A stretch of 64,000 nt of DNA. Source: Photorhabdus akhurstii (GTDB lineage Bacteria > Pseudomonadota > Gammaproteobacteria > Enterobacterales > Enterobacteriaceae). Under the pieces are notes generated by a model. The model had not been told where the DNA came from. It saw nothing but the letters and a program-made list of their open reading frames with translations, and did no database searches. Position numbers and translations under genes: made by a program. Of this stretch, positions 20,441 to 31,092 are shown piece after piece (the first letter of the stretch is position 1; each line of letters begins with the position of its first letter). The stretch covers positions 1 through 64,000 of the forward strand of contig NZ_RCWE01000006.1 in assembly GCF_018448925.1 (NCBI RefSeq). The letters are read 5' to 3'.

Positions 20441-20984
20441 ACTTTATAAGTTTTCTAACCTGAATATTGTGGGCAATAACAAAGAAATTTATTTTTTTCT
20501 TCTGTGGCTGAATCGTACCGTGATCACTATCTCTGACGTAGGCACTTTCTACAAATAATCGTAATTTCCCTCGGCTTTCTCGTGACACTTTGAAATAGAT
20601 TTCATAGTCTACAATTTCCCTATTGTCATTAGTGAATTCAATAGTAAAAAAATTCCCTTTCCCTGTCTTGTAACAAGTTCTTGAGTTTATCGTTTTTACT
20701 ATATTTGGAAGGCAGAAAGACATAACGTATCGTTTAAAACAAAAAACACGTGTTTCTAGAAAATCTAAGTAATAGAGATCTCTGGGATAATTAGAAAGGG
20801 TTTCACCCTTGCGCTTATTAGGCTTCAGGGTAAAACAGTGTAGACCAAATTCAACAATAAATTTATAGCTCTTCTCCGGCTTAATACACTCTTTTTCTTG
20901 AATGTAAGTGAATTCGAATTCATCAAGATGATTAAGTCTATATTCTTGACCATTAAAAGTAAAACCACCCCAGCTTTTAATAAT
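20439..20984 (-). CDS. conserved hypothetical protein with an apparent ATT start
   Basis: The minus-strand frame is open from 20996 to the stop at 20439, about 185 codons with no interruption. Only an internal ATG at 20723 would be called by standard rules (94 residues). Upstream of it the frame keeps coding sense: SWGGFTFNGQEYRLNHLDEF, then EKSYKFIVEFGLHCFTL, then YYLDFLETRVFCFKRYV. At the 5' end a strong Shine-Dalgarno AGGGAGGG (20993-20986) stands just before two ATT codons (20984 and 20981). The gene thus looks initiated at ATT, giving ~180 residues, or has lost its ATG by one substitution. I recall similar hypothetical proteins on plasmids and islands but no function. No membrane segment or signal peptide. 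Confidence 0.6.
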   Translation of the reverse strand: MIKSWGGFTFNGQEYRLNHLDEFEFTYIQEKECIKPEKSYKFIVEFGLHCFTLKPNKRKGETLSNYPRDLYYLDFLETRVFCFKRYVMSFCLPNIVKTINSRTCYKTGKGNFFTIEFTNDNREIVDYEIYFKVSRESRGKLRLFVESAYVRDSDHGTIQPQKKKINFFVIAHNIQVRKLIK

Positions 20985-20996
20985 TCCCTCCCTGAA

Positions 20997-21621
20997 TTAT
21001 GACATAAAAGTAATAATAACCATATATTATTCTGGAATTGAAAAAACGTCTCCAGAAAAATAGATATAAAGATTTTCACGCCAAATCGCCTTACAACTCT
21101 CCTCACATTTATACAATAATTAATAGTTATTCCACATTTAAATACTCTCAATTACTCATTAAATTAATCAAACTAAGTAACTTAAACAATATCATATAAA
21201 TAAGCATAATTATCTCTACCCAATGGATATTATACAAAATAGTTATTTTTCGCAACACTCTTCATAAACAACCTTTAATTTATAATCAGGCACAAGACAG
21301 GAATACATGTACGTAAAATCTAAAACTTCTTTTTAGTTTAATCATTAATAATGATCATTTCAGGTACGATATCGAAATTATCAATTTATACCAAACCTTA
21401 AGCTAAGGTCCTAAAAGACCCATTCCAGGCCAATCAAAATCATCACAAGAGATCTCACCTTTTTACATTACACGCCTTTAAGAAAATAAGAAAACAGAAA
21501 ACAGAAAACAGAAAACAGAAAACAGAAAACAGAAAACAGATAGATTAAACTTAAATAATATAAAAACCTCAAGTTAATTTAAAAAATTATCTTCTATAAA
21601 TATCTCATAAATTGCTTCTAT
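20997..21621. other. AT-rich intergenic region
   Basis: About 620 bp of very AT-rich DNA. A 108-codon frame covering 20825-21151 is mostly the shadow of the ATT-start gene and is not credible. A 7-bp tandem repeat array lies at 21491-21539. I see no gene. Confidence 0.5.
21491..21539. repeat. 7-bp simple sequence repeat, 7 perfect copies
   Basis: AAAACAG is repeated seven times without error (49 bp), about 80 bp beyond the tcbA terminator. Such arrays change copy number by slippage. It is downstream of tcbA, so a direct effect on its promoter is not expected. Confidence 0.9.
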
Positions 21622-21645
21622 CAGGCTCCCCCAAAAGAGAGCCTG
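21622..21645 (-). terminator. hairpin downstream of tcbA
   Basis: CAGGCTC (21622-21628) / GAGCCTG (21639-21645), 22 bp beyond the tcbA stop codon on the minus strand. A long T-run is missing. A related hairpin region follows the Tc A remnant at 18063-18090. Confidence 0.6.
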
Positions 21646-21667
21646 TATTATATAATCGCGAAATTAA

Positions 21668-24600
21668 TTAACGGATGGTATAACGAATATGCAAAATAAT
21701 ATCGCTCATAGTTTGCAATATTGCTTTCTGCTTGTCGGTAGCATTCGGAAATTGAAGATTCAGTGTACCCTGATCATCAAGAGCAATACCTTCAAATGGC
21801 AGGTATTTGCCGTCATTGAAATCCAACTGGAACTGACCACTATCATTGGTACCATGAGACACAGCCAACGCTGAACAACCTTTCGGCAATTGAGTACTGC
21901 CACCATAGCTGAGCATAGCCTGAACATCCTGATAAGGCCCAACCAATGCAGGTAGCGAAACACTGATTTGCTTAATACGACGAACCTTGTTGCTACCAAC
22001 GATACTGTCTGGATAATCCGTTCCCAGTTTCAAGTCGGACAATTTGACCGAAGCTGACAGGATAGCATTAGCCAATGATAACCCATTTTCTTTAGTTCCT
22101 GCTGTTCCCTCCCCCTTATCCAATAATGCAGGTATTTGTTCCGCTAAATTAAAACGATCATTACCTTCCAGTGAATCATAAACCACTGCCAATGAAACCG
22201 TGCGTTCTACTTCCAAAGCGCGAGATTCCCATTTCAGATATGCCTCTTCCATTTGTGCCAGATTTTGTATCAAAGCTTCTCCACACAATAAGCCGGCGTA
22301 AGTTCCTTGCCATGCACCCGGTTTGACAAAGCTAATGGAATTATCATTAGCTTCCCATTGATAGGATTGCTCTGCCATCAGGCAACGTGATACGGCCAAG
22401 TCATAGAACTGGAAATAAATACCTGACAAACGCCCTCGTAACCAACTATATAACGCTTGATTACTGAATTTGCTTCTTAAGAAAGTAAGTTGTGCCTGCG
22501 CCTGAGCTTGCTGGGTTTTCAGGTACTCTTTTTGCATTTCAGCGGCTTCACGGCGAATAGACAGTGATTCCAGTTGCGCGTTTAACTGGTTAATCTCCGC
22601 TTGTGCGTTGTCACGCTGAATTTTCCATTCTTGACGGCGACGGCGATATATTTCCGACTGAGCAACTTTCTCCGCATCAACCATCTTGGCAGAAGCACTC
22701 AACTCAATACCGTCAGCGATGGCATAGGCAATAGCACCATAATGCATGCCGCCATCAGCCAGGCCGAAGATATTTGGTGCCATATCAACACCCGCGCCTG
22801 CCATACGGGAAATCTGCGCTCCCTGAGACTCAATAGCAGATTCTGAGCGTAACGCCAGCGCTCGCTGCTCACCTGCGTTGATGTTCTCCTCATACAGTTG
22901 GCTATAGCTGTCAAACCGTTGTTGCACTCCAGCTAAAGAGACTTGCAAGGCGGTTTTTTCCGAATCCAGCTCTGCCAATTGGTTATCCTGCATACGAATA
23001 CTGGTCAGTATTAACTCGCTGGCTTGGGTTTGCAGTAGTTGACTCATAGCTTCCGCATCCTGACGCTCACTGTACCCCAATAGTGAACTACCGAACTGTA
23101 TAAGCTGGTTAACCAAGCCCCGTGCCCCTTCTAGCATTTGAGGGAAGCGGTGAATAGTCAGCGGCGCCTTCGGCAAGTCGGCTCCCCCTTGAGAAGCTGA
23201 AACCGCCGCACTCAGTAAAGCTTTTGGATCAGCCGGTTTAGCATACAGCGGCAAGGAGAGCGGCTGGCCGTCAATCGACAGATTATGACGTAAATTAAAC
23301 ATACGCTGCGCCAGTGTCCGCCAGTAGCCTTTGAGCTTGCTATTTTCCTGCGGCAGGAATAAAGCGGTCAGGGAATTGGCTGTTCCTAGCAACGGGGTTT
23401 TTACCCTGCTATTGAGACGCAACTGGGTAAGCACTTGCTGACGAACCTGCTGTGTGGTTTTTGAAGCAGCATTACCCAATGTTGGATTAGCCCAAGTCGT
23501 ACTCAGCATCACTTGTGGCTCATCACCCAACAGATTAAGCGCCTGTGTATACCACATTTTAGCTTCAGCCAACGTATCACGCTCTAACTGGCGGTAAGCA
23601 GCATCACCACGGGCCATTAGCAGATCCAACGTCGCCATAAAGGTAGCCACCTTGTAGTGCATCGGATCATCTTGGGCTACAGCATCTGGATCGGTGGAGT
23701 CCAGTTGTTGTGCATTCCAACTGGTGTCTTCTTCCAGCGGTCGCACGTTCCAGTGGTAGATAGCAATTTTACCATCAACGATATAACCGGATGGACTCCA
23801 GACATAACGGAACCAATGGTTCGCCGCATCAAAATTCTGTTCCTGCAACAAACGATGAGCCATCATCATCGGCGTGTAATAGAACAGTTCCCAGAAATAG
23901 AGAGCATTGGCGCCAGAGAAATCCATCGGTTCACTGTCGTTCTTTAATGCCTGTGCGGAAGAGAGACCACTAAAGGTCTTGTGATCGTCGCTGAGAAACC
24001 AACCGTGCGGATCTTTCTCATCAGTACGGTCGAACAAGATCTTATCAGTCGTTTCCTTTTGGTATTTAGCACGTACCCATAAGTGGTTCTTATTTCCAGT
24101 CGCCTCTATAAAATAGGATAAGAAAACTTTCACAACAGTTTGACTTGTTTCGCTAAGTTCTCCTTGATAAATCACAAAACTATCGTTCTCTTTAAATATA
24201 TCAACATATTCAATAGCAAAGCTTTTATTAGTGCCATGAATAGACTCATCATATTTATCCAACACAAGCTGCACATATGTGCCCGCTCCTAATTGCGGTT
24301 CCTGAATATTCTGAGTTTCCATACTGAGCACTGCATCAATGCCACGATTAGCACGGCTAACCAACTGTTGAGCGAATAACGTATTCAAACGGGTACGATA
24401 TGCGCCAATTTGCATATATTGAACACCGTTATTTTCGCTATATAACGCAATCACGTTCTCAGTACCGAGAACTTTTTTAGTTACCGGGATAATAAAAGTT
24501 TCTGCACCCAAGAATCGGCCATCTTGTGCCGTAGCGGTGAAATCAATCTCAATATGTGCCTGATTGTCGATGAAATTTAAATTCTTACAATCTATTGTCA

Positions 24601-27600
24601 GGTTATTGAACTGATAAATCATCTCCTCAAAACTGGGTGCCGGTTGCTGAGGAACATAGGTACTATTATCAGCAGTAAAGATTTGATCGTCACCACCCGC
24701 TTTTACGGTGACTTTTACTTTAGCACTATCAATGCCCGTATTGATATTAATCGGGTTGGATATTTTATAACTCGACCAATACCCACCAGTAACACTAATT
24801 ACTTCAATCTCCTGGAGATTATAATAAAAATCTTTGTTACTGGTTCCAGCATCTATACATTGAGTTCCACCATTATAATCCGCTGTTTTATTGTCATCTT
24901 TCGAAGAAAAATACCACTTCTTATCTTCAGAGGAAGGGTTTTCATTATATATACAAATACTATCATCTGAGTTCTCGTCTTTTCCGAATTTAAACAATGG
25001 CACCAGATTAAAACGGTTTGCATCATCAAATGATGAATCATAAATTATAAATTTATCACCTAATGAAGCGTATTGTTTCATAAGATTACATTGTATACGG
25101 CGGGTTCCCGCATATCCATTATGAATAATACTCAATGCCATATTGGTAGATAGCCTTAAATCTTCTGCCGCCGATTCAAAAGTAATATTAGGAACACTAC
25201 CACCATAAAGCATGGTTAAACTGTGATCACCCCAAGAATAATTACTGTTACTTGTCACAGAGGAAGGAATTTCATAATCCTCCGCATAACGGTTATTAAC
25301 TCTTCTGGTTATGACTTTTTTATTGTCGCTATCCGGATCTGCCATCACAGTATCAAATTGCGGATAACTGTTATTCCAATAGTTAGTTGCTTGTGCATTC
25401 GTCATATTGTCTGATGACATATCAGCGAAAATATATAGCCCAGTGACCGGCGCATTATTATCGGTATAGGAGCTATAACTACTCTGCATCGAATAGAACA
25501 TAACTAATAGAGTGTCTTCCCCTTGATAACCAGTACAATACAACCCTAAAGATTCAGCAGCATCAGTACTCGACGTGTAATTTTTTACCTTTTCTGTCAC
25601 ATCAAAAGTAAATGGTGTATTCCAACTACCGTCGTAACGAATATGAGCCAGTTTTAAGTTATATTGATAAATCGTGGTTTTACCATCATCACTTTTCTTT
25701 GATTGCTGCTCCAGCCATAGCAGATATAAGCGGGACATATAAACAACCGGACGGATGATATTTTTCCAAGGATTGACAGCACAGGTAATTTTATTCCACT
25801 CACCCCAAGCATTAGCGGCAAACTTGCCATTTTCACATTTGCTGTGATCAACACTACGCCAGTAATACGTACCCGGAGCTGCTTGGTCGATACCGATAAA
25901 ATAAGTTAATCCTTGATCCACATTCACATTATCGTGGTAAGCACTAATTACTTTCAGATTTGCTACCTGCTCAAAGCTGGTCAAATAAGTTTTGAAAGCA
26001 TCTTCCACCGTATCCGCATTTAGCTGGCTCTGGTTGATGGATTGCAACAGCGCATCCATCATTTTGGTTTGCCCAATGCGCTGAGTGGGATCAACATAGT
26101 TTTCTGGATAATAGACCAGTTCAGAGACACCAGCCCAAGTACTGTAACGTTTATTGTAACGTTCCCAGTCAGTGAAGAACTGACGGGTACTAACGTCCGA
26201 TGCAAGCTGACCTTCATCTCGGTTTAAAGCCCGGTTAACGTACAGTTGAATACCGGCGATAGCTTCTGCAATACGTGAAGTGATCACATCGGCAGAAACC
26301 TGATTATCAATCAGCAAATAGGTATATAAACCGTTACGATCACGTACTCCAGCAGCACTATCGACAACAGCATTAATATAATAGTTACATAATGCCTTAC
26401 TGAACGTCTCATCCAGTTTTTTCTGTGCCTGATTAGCATGATCAGCCATCAGCGCAGCCGCCGCAGCTTGCCAGGCAGCATAGTTATGATCTATCCCATA
26501 TTTCAGGGCCATCATCCCTGCCAGATCCAGTGGAGAAACCGCCAAGGCCGAAGACATCTGTAACCATTGCAGAATAGCGTCAATCTGTGTCCAACTGGTC
26601 AGTTTTGTTAGATCCTTCTCCACCTGATTAGCTGCCATTTGTAGGAGAGATTCCTCCTTATTCATAGCTTGTGCTACATCGGTAACTGTCAAGGCTCCGT
26701 CTTTCAACGCCGCCAATATCAAGGAGGCATGTTGCCCCAAGCCATTAACCCAGGTATGAAAACCTTCCAAGGCCATCAGGGTTAACAGACCGTGATCCAG
26801 TATGCTTTTGCCTGCCACTAGCAGAGAAGATTGAGTCACGATCAGTGACAGTTCCGTTTCACTTAACCCAATACGACGATAGATCAGGCTCAATTGTGCC
26901 AGCACCTGAGCAAAGGTAATCACCTTCAAGCTGGTTGGTGTTGTTTGCACTTCTTCCCAAAACCCATCAACAGTTATTTGTGCCGGTTGAATCTGGTCTA
27001 TCCACAACAGCAGGTCATACGCAACTTCTTGAGAAGTCAAATGCAAAGCCGAAGTGAAGCAAGGCGCCATTGCTCTTTTCAGATCTTCCCCAATCAGACT
27101 CTCTTTGCCATGCAAAGTTGAAGACAACGTAGCCGTCAGATTGCTAATTTCTGGCGTTAAAGTGGTGCTGTAAGTGGCCGTGGTCATCAGAAACAGGTCG
27201 GTAACTGTCCATTTTTGGGTCTTCAACCATTGAGTGATCCACAACAATGTTTCCACTATTTTGGCTAAATTATCGTCGGTAATCTGATAAATGTTGGTGT
27301 CGCCATAGCCACAAATCACCAACAAAATGTTCAATTCAGCAATAGTCAGGTTATGAATCTGGGCCAGCAAACTAACCAAATACAGATCAGACAAATTCTC
27401 TAAGTTATTTTTGATAACACCGTCTTCTTTACGATCAGTGATCAATAACATCTGATACAACTCACTGGCGTTAACCTGAAACGCGCGTTTTAAAACCGCC
27501 TTGCGTTGATCATCACCGGTACTGTCTGGTTTAAGGTTCAGATCAGGATTAGGAAGATGTTTGGAGTTGTCCTCACTGATTTCATAGCGAATACCATTGA

Positions 27601-29182
27601 GCGGCGGGTGATTAAATAGTTGCTCAAACTGGCTAAGCTGATTGCCAACAGCTTGCTGAGAGATATTAATATTAGCCAAAATAGCGGCTGTCTCTTCACT
27701 GATGCCATAACGATCAATATAGAATTTTACCCGATAAACCTTGTTTAATACCTCAACCGTGATGGATTTGGTGCTATTAACACTATCAACAATACGCTCC
27801 AACGTAGCAAAAGAGAGGCCGGTAGCTTTGAGCAACCGAATAGCCTTATTCATTTTAAGCAGGAAAGCTTTCGGGGAGTATTGGTCAATTTTAAAATTGG
27901 CGGCGGCAAAATTATAACTACCGCTATGCCATCTTTGTAACCCTATACTGAGTATATTGTCAGAGTCACTACGTTTGATTGTCGCCTGTGATTCATACTT
28001 TTGATTTATGACCATATCAGGATAGGGATTATGGGCAATCTCAGTCCAATCAGCGGAACCATCTTTATATTGCAGATAAAAATCATCCAAACCAAAACTA
28101 TTGCTTAGATTGTATTTGATCAAATAATTGTCGCCACCCTGTGGATACAGCTCAATATAATTCGTCTGACTGGTATAATTATCCGATGGTGTTCGGGTAA
28201 CACGAACTACTTCCATCTTACCCACACCATCGACCAACGGAATAACCAGAATATCACTGCTATATCCAACATGTGATAATGAAGTCGTCACGTAGGCAAT
28301 ATCTTCCGGTGAGACGCCATAATACCGGGCCAGATAACTTGGGGACATTAACTGAGCAGTAGTAATATCGCCAAAGTTTGTTTTATAAAGCGTATCAAGC
28401 GCGGCTTCATCTTTTTCCGGGATCTCCTCAATCAGCAAGTTATACAGTTCTGGCGAAATATGGGAGCTAATACCCAACAAAGTCACAGGATCGAGCTTAG
28501 CAGCAACAATGGGTGCCTGTGACAAATGACGAAATCCTGGATCACGTTCATGAACGATTTCACGAACAGTTTCATAAGCGTGATGATAAGGTGTCTCTCC
28601 ACTTAAACGATAAGTTGACAACATATCCATCACTTCATCTTGTGATTTTCCTGTTTTTGTTTCGATCCCGGCAAGGCACAATTCATTAGAGAGAGCCAGC
28701 GTTGAAATTTCCTCATCCATATTTTTCTGGCTGAGCATTAAGCTTGCTAAATCCGGGCGACGTTTATCTAGGTAATAAATTGAGCTGCTGTCATGCAAGT
28801 TTTTGGCTTCACGGTACAATTCCGTCAAATAAGCCGCCGGTGAGAACATCGATGCAACCGAGCCCGGCGCGGCATAGTTATCAGCACGATTACCAAACAG
28901 ATCACTATAACCTTGTATAAAACCCAACATTTGCCGGGTACCCAACCGAACAGCGTTTTTCAGCAGCGGATTAGCATAGGCAAAAATACGTTTTTCATGA
29001 AGTAGGTTTCTATCCTGTTCCGCTTGTGCAATTTCATAAATCCGTTTTGCTTCCCCCCAATTAACCATTCCCCGAGTTTTTTCCCGGAAAGTATCAAAGG
29101 GATACAAAGCAATTTCCGCCGGACAAGTTAATTGCAGTTTCTGACAAATAGTATCGATAGTGCTTGATAATGAGTTTTGCAT
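21668..29182 (-). CDS. tcbA: insecticidal Tc toxin complex A subunit (TcbA/TcdA family)
   Basis: 2504 residues, the pore-forming, receptor-binding A subunit of a Tc toxin. The N-terminal VRP1-type region includes YAAPGSVASMFSPAAYL (~residue 105). Long alpha-helical shell repeats follow, then the YKRYSTWAGVSELVYYPENY-like neuraminidase-region motif (~1040), receptor-binding beta domains, a coiled-coil channel domain (~2000-2250, e.g. SEIYRRRRQEWKIQRDNAQ) and the C-terminal TcB-binding domain ending HIRYTIR. Sequence and length agree with my memory of TcbA from P. luminescens W14. In the family, pentamers form a syringe that injects the TcB-TcC cocoon's toxic C-terminus into insect cells. No B or C gene is nearby. 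The ATG at 29182 follows GAGAG. Confidence 0.93.
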   Translation of the reverse strand: MQNSLSSTIDTICQKLQLTCPAEIALYPFDTFREKTRGMVNWGEAKRIYEIAQAEQDRNLLHEKRIFAYANPLLKNAVRLGTRQMLGFIQGYSDLFGNRADNYAAPGSVASMFSPAAYLTELYREAKNLHDSSSIYYLDKRRPDLASLMLSQKNMDEEISTLALSNELCLAGIETKTGKSQDEVMDMLSTYRLSGETPYHHAYETVREIVHERDPGFRHLSQAPIVAAKLDPVTLLGISSHISPELYNLLIEEIPEKDEAALDTLYKTNFGDITTAQLMSPSYLARYYGVSPEDIAYVTTSLSHVGYSSDILVIPLVDGVGKMEVVRVTRTPSDNYTSQTNYIELYPQGGDNYLIKYNLSNSFGLDDFYLQYKDGSADWTEIAHNPYPDMVINQKYESQATIKRSDSDNILSIGLQRWHSGSYNFAAANFKIDQYSPKAFLLKMNKAIRLLKATGLSFATLERIVDSVNSTKSITVEVLNKVYRVKFYIDRYGISEETAAILANINISQQAVGNQLSQFEQLFNHPPLNGIRYEISEDNSKHLPNPDLNLKPDSTGDDQRKAVLKRAFQVNASELYQMLLITDRKEDGVIKNNLENLSDLYLVSLLAQIHNLTIAELNILLVICGYGDTNIYQITDDNLAKIVETLLWITQWLKTQKWTVTDLFLMTTATYSTTLTPEISNLTATLSSTLHGKESLIGEDLKRAMAPCFTSALHLTSQEVAYDLLLWIDQIQPAQITVDGFWEEVQTTPTSLKVITFAQVLAQLSLIYRRIGLSETELSLIVTQSSLLVAGKSILDHGLLTLMALEGFHTWVNGLGQHASLILAALKDGALTVTDVAQAMNKEESLLQMAANQVEKDLTKLTSWTQIDAILQWLQMSSALAVSPLDLAGMMALKYGIDHNYAAWQAAAAALMADHANQAQKKLDETFSKALCNYYINAVVDSAAGVRDRNGLYTYLLIDNQVSADVITSRIAEAIAGIQLYVNRALNRDEGQLASDVSTRQFFTDWERYNKRYSTWAGVSELVYYPENYVDPTQRIGQTKMMDALLQSINQSQLNADTVEDAFKTYLTSFEQVANLKVISAYHDNVNVDQGLTYFIGIDQAAPGTYYWRSVDHSKCENGKFAANAWGEWNKITCAVNPWKNIIRPVVYMSRLYLLWLEQQSKKSDDGKTTIYQYNLKLAHIRYDGSWNTPFTFDVTEKVKNYTSSTDAAESLGLYCTGYQGEDTLLVMFYSMQSSYSSYTDNNAPVTGLYIFADMSSDNMTNAQATNYWNNSYPQFDTVMADPDSDNKKVITRRVNNRYAEDYEIPSSVTSNSNYSWGDHSLTMLYGGSVPNITFESAAEDLRLSTNMALSIIHNGYAGTRRIQCNLMKQYASLGDKFIIYDSSFDDANRFNLVPLFKFGKDENSDDSICIYNENPSSEDKKWYFSSKDDNKTADYNGGTQCIDAGTSNKDFYYNLQEIEVISVTGGYWSSYKISNPININTGIDSAKVKVTVKAGGDDQIFTADNSTYVPQQPAPSFEEMIYQFNNLTIDCKNLNFIDNQAHIEIDFTATAQDGRFLGAETFIIPVTKKVLGTENVIALYSENNGVQYMQIGAYRTRLNTLFAQQLVSRANRGIDAVLSMETQNIQEPQLGAGTYVQLVLDKYDESIHGTNKSFAIEYVDIFKENDSFVIYQGELSETSQTVVKVFLSYFIEATGNKNHLWVRAKYQKETTDKILFDRTDEKDPHGWFLSDDHKTFSGLSSAQALKNDSEPMDFSGANALYFWELFYYTPMMMAHRLLQEQNFDAANHWFRYVWSPSGYIVDGKIAIYHWNVRPLEEDTSWNAQQLDSTDPDAVAQDDPMHYKVATFMATLDLLMARGDAAYRQLERDTLAEAKMWYTQALNLLGDEPQVMLSTTWANPTLGNAASKTTQQVRQQVLTQLRLNSRVKTPLLGTANSLTALFLPQENSKLKGYWRTLAQRMFNLRHNLSIDGQPLSLPLYAKPADPKALLSAAVSASQGGADLPKAPLTIHRFPQMLEGARGLVNQLIQFGSSLLGYSERQDAEAMSQLLQTQASELILTSIRMQDNQLAELDSEKTALQVSLAGVQQRFDSYSQLYEENINAGEQRALALRSESAIESQGAQISRMAGAGVDMAPNIFGLADGGMHYGAIAYAIADGIELSASAKMVDAEKVAQSEIYRRRRQEWKIQRDNAQAEINQLNAQLESLSIRREAAEMQKEYLKTQQAQAQAQLTFLRSKFSNQALYSWLRGRLSGIYFQFYDLAVSRCLMAEQSYQWEANDNSISFVKPGAWQGTYAGLLCGEALIQNLAQMEEAYLKWESRALEVERTVSLAVVYDSLEGNDRFNLAEQIPALLDKGEGTAGTKENGLSLANAILSASVKLSDLKLGTDYPDSIVGSNKVRRIKQISVSLPALVGPYQDVQAMLSYGGSTQLPKGCSALAVSHGTNDSGQFQLDFNDGKYLPFEGIALDDQGTLNLQFPNATDKQKAILQTMSDIILHIRYTIR

Positions 29183-29779
29183 AATTATCTCTCATTGATA
29201 ATGTTATTGCAGCAGGTAAACAGAGACCAACTGCAAATGTGCAGTATTAACAGGTTAGGGATCAAAAACACGGACGAATATTATTGAAATAATATCGCCT
29301 GAAAACACCCATAGGGCTGATTCATCCTCTAATTTGGTTGGTATGAAATAGTGAATACGAAAAAATGCCACATAATGATATCAGGCATGGGAAATATATT
29401 TATCAGCCCAGAAGGGGGAGCCACAAACATATTTTTTTACGTTGGAGTGTTAAAAAATGATATGGTAATCATTGATATTTACCAAGATGCAGGATTTTAT
29501 ACGAGCTGATAAATTTGACGACTACAATTAGTTAATTTTATTTCCAATAAAGAGACTGAAAAAGTGATAATCATGTGAAATATATTATAAAGACGTTATA
29601 ACCAGCGTCGTCATTTACTATAGTTTATTTTTAATGAGTTAATTAATAACAAAATTTTATTAATTACCATCCTAATTCTTCCATTTATTCAACTTTATAA
29701 AATAAAATATCAAAAATAAATTAACCTCAATTATCCAGATGGAAAATAAAAATTTATACTTTGTAAGAATGCAATAGAT
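29183..29779. other. tcbA upstream region
   Basis: About 600 bp of very AT-rich DNA containing the tcbA promoter and leader. A small palindrome CTGCAAATGTGCAG lies near 29230. I see no gene and no operator I can name. The unusually long leader space fits the regulated, late expression reported for tc genes, but that is inference. Confidence 0.45.
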
Positions 29780-29820
29780 AAAAAAACACGCTCTTACCAA
29801 GGAATTTCCTTAGTAAGAGC
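29780..29820 (-). terminator. terminator of metF
   Basis: On the minus strand GCTCTTAC..AAGGAA pairs with TTCCTT.GTAAGAGC (29790-29820) and is followed by GTGTTTTTTT. A strong intrinsic terminator. Confidence 0.88.
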
Positions 29821-29826
29821 CAATGA

Positions 29827-30774
<948 letters not shown>

Positions 30775-30784
30775 TTACACTTCT

Positions 30785-30808
30785 AAACACCTATACGTTT
30801 AGACGTCT
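30785..30808. promoter_or_regulatory. met boxes (MetJ operator) upstream of metF
   Basis: Adjacent 8-mers AACACCTA, ATACGTTT and AGACGTCT. The last is a perfect met box (30801-30808) and the others are degenerate. They lie 75-100 bp upstream of the metF start. The DNA from here to 31092 shows nothing further. Confidence 0.7.
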
Positions 30809-31092
30809 AAATAAGATGAGGGATCGGCATTTTTTAGTCAACAACAAAGTTGAGTTAAATCGGTGAGGAATATTCACCCTGAATCGGAAAAAAATTCATC
30901 AAGCAATCTTTAACTTTGTTTATATCGGCTTACAGATCGATGCCTAAAGCAGCAATGAGGAAAGATGCCCTGTTCAGGACATCCACCCTCTCACTACCTC
31001 AAGTATCAAGCGAAGGAAATCACATTTGATCAATCAGTGAAGGTTAGAAAAATCCGCAGTAAACCCCGCCCAATGCGAGGCTGTCGCAAAGC

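Noticed and set aside
20825-21151. 108-codon minus-strand ORF with a hydrophobic product
   Set aside because: It overlaps, in another frame, the better-supported ATT-start ORF and has Leu/Ile/Asn-rich content typical of AT-rich shadow frames.
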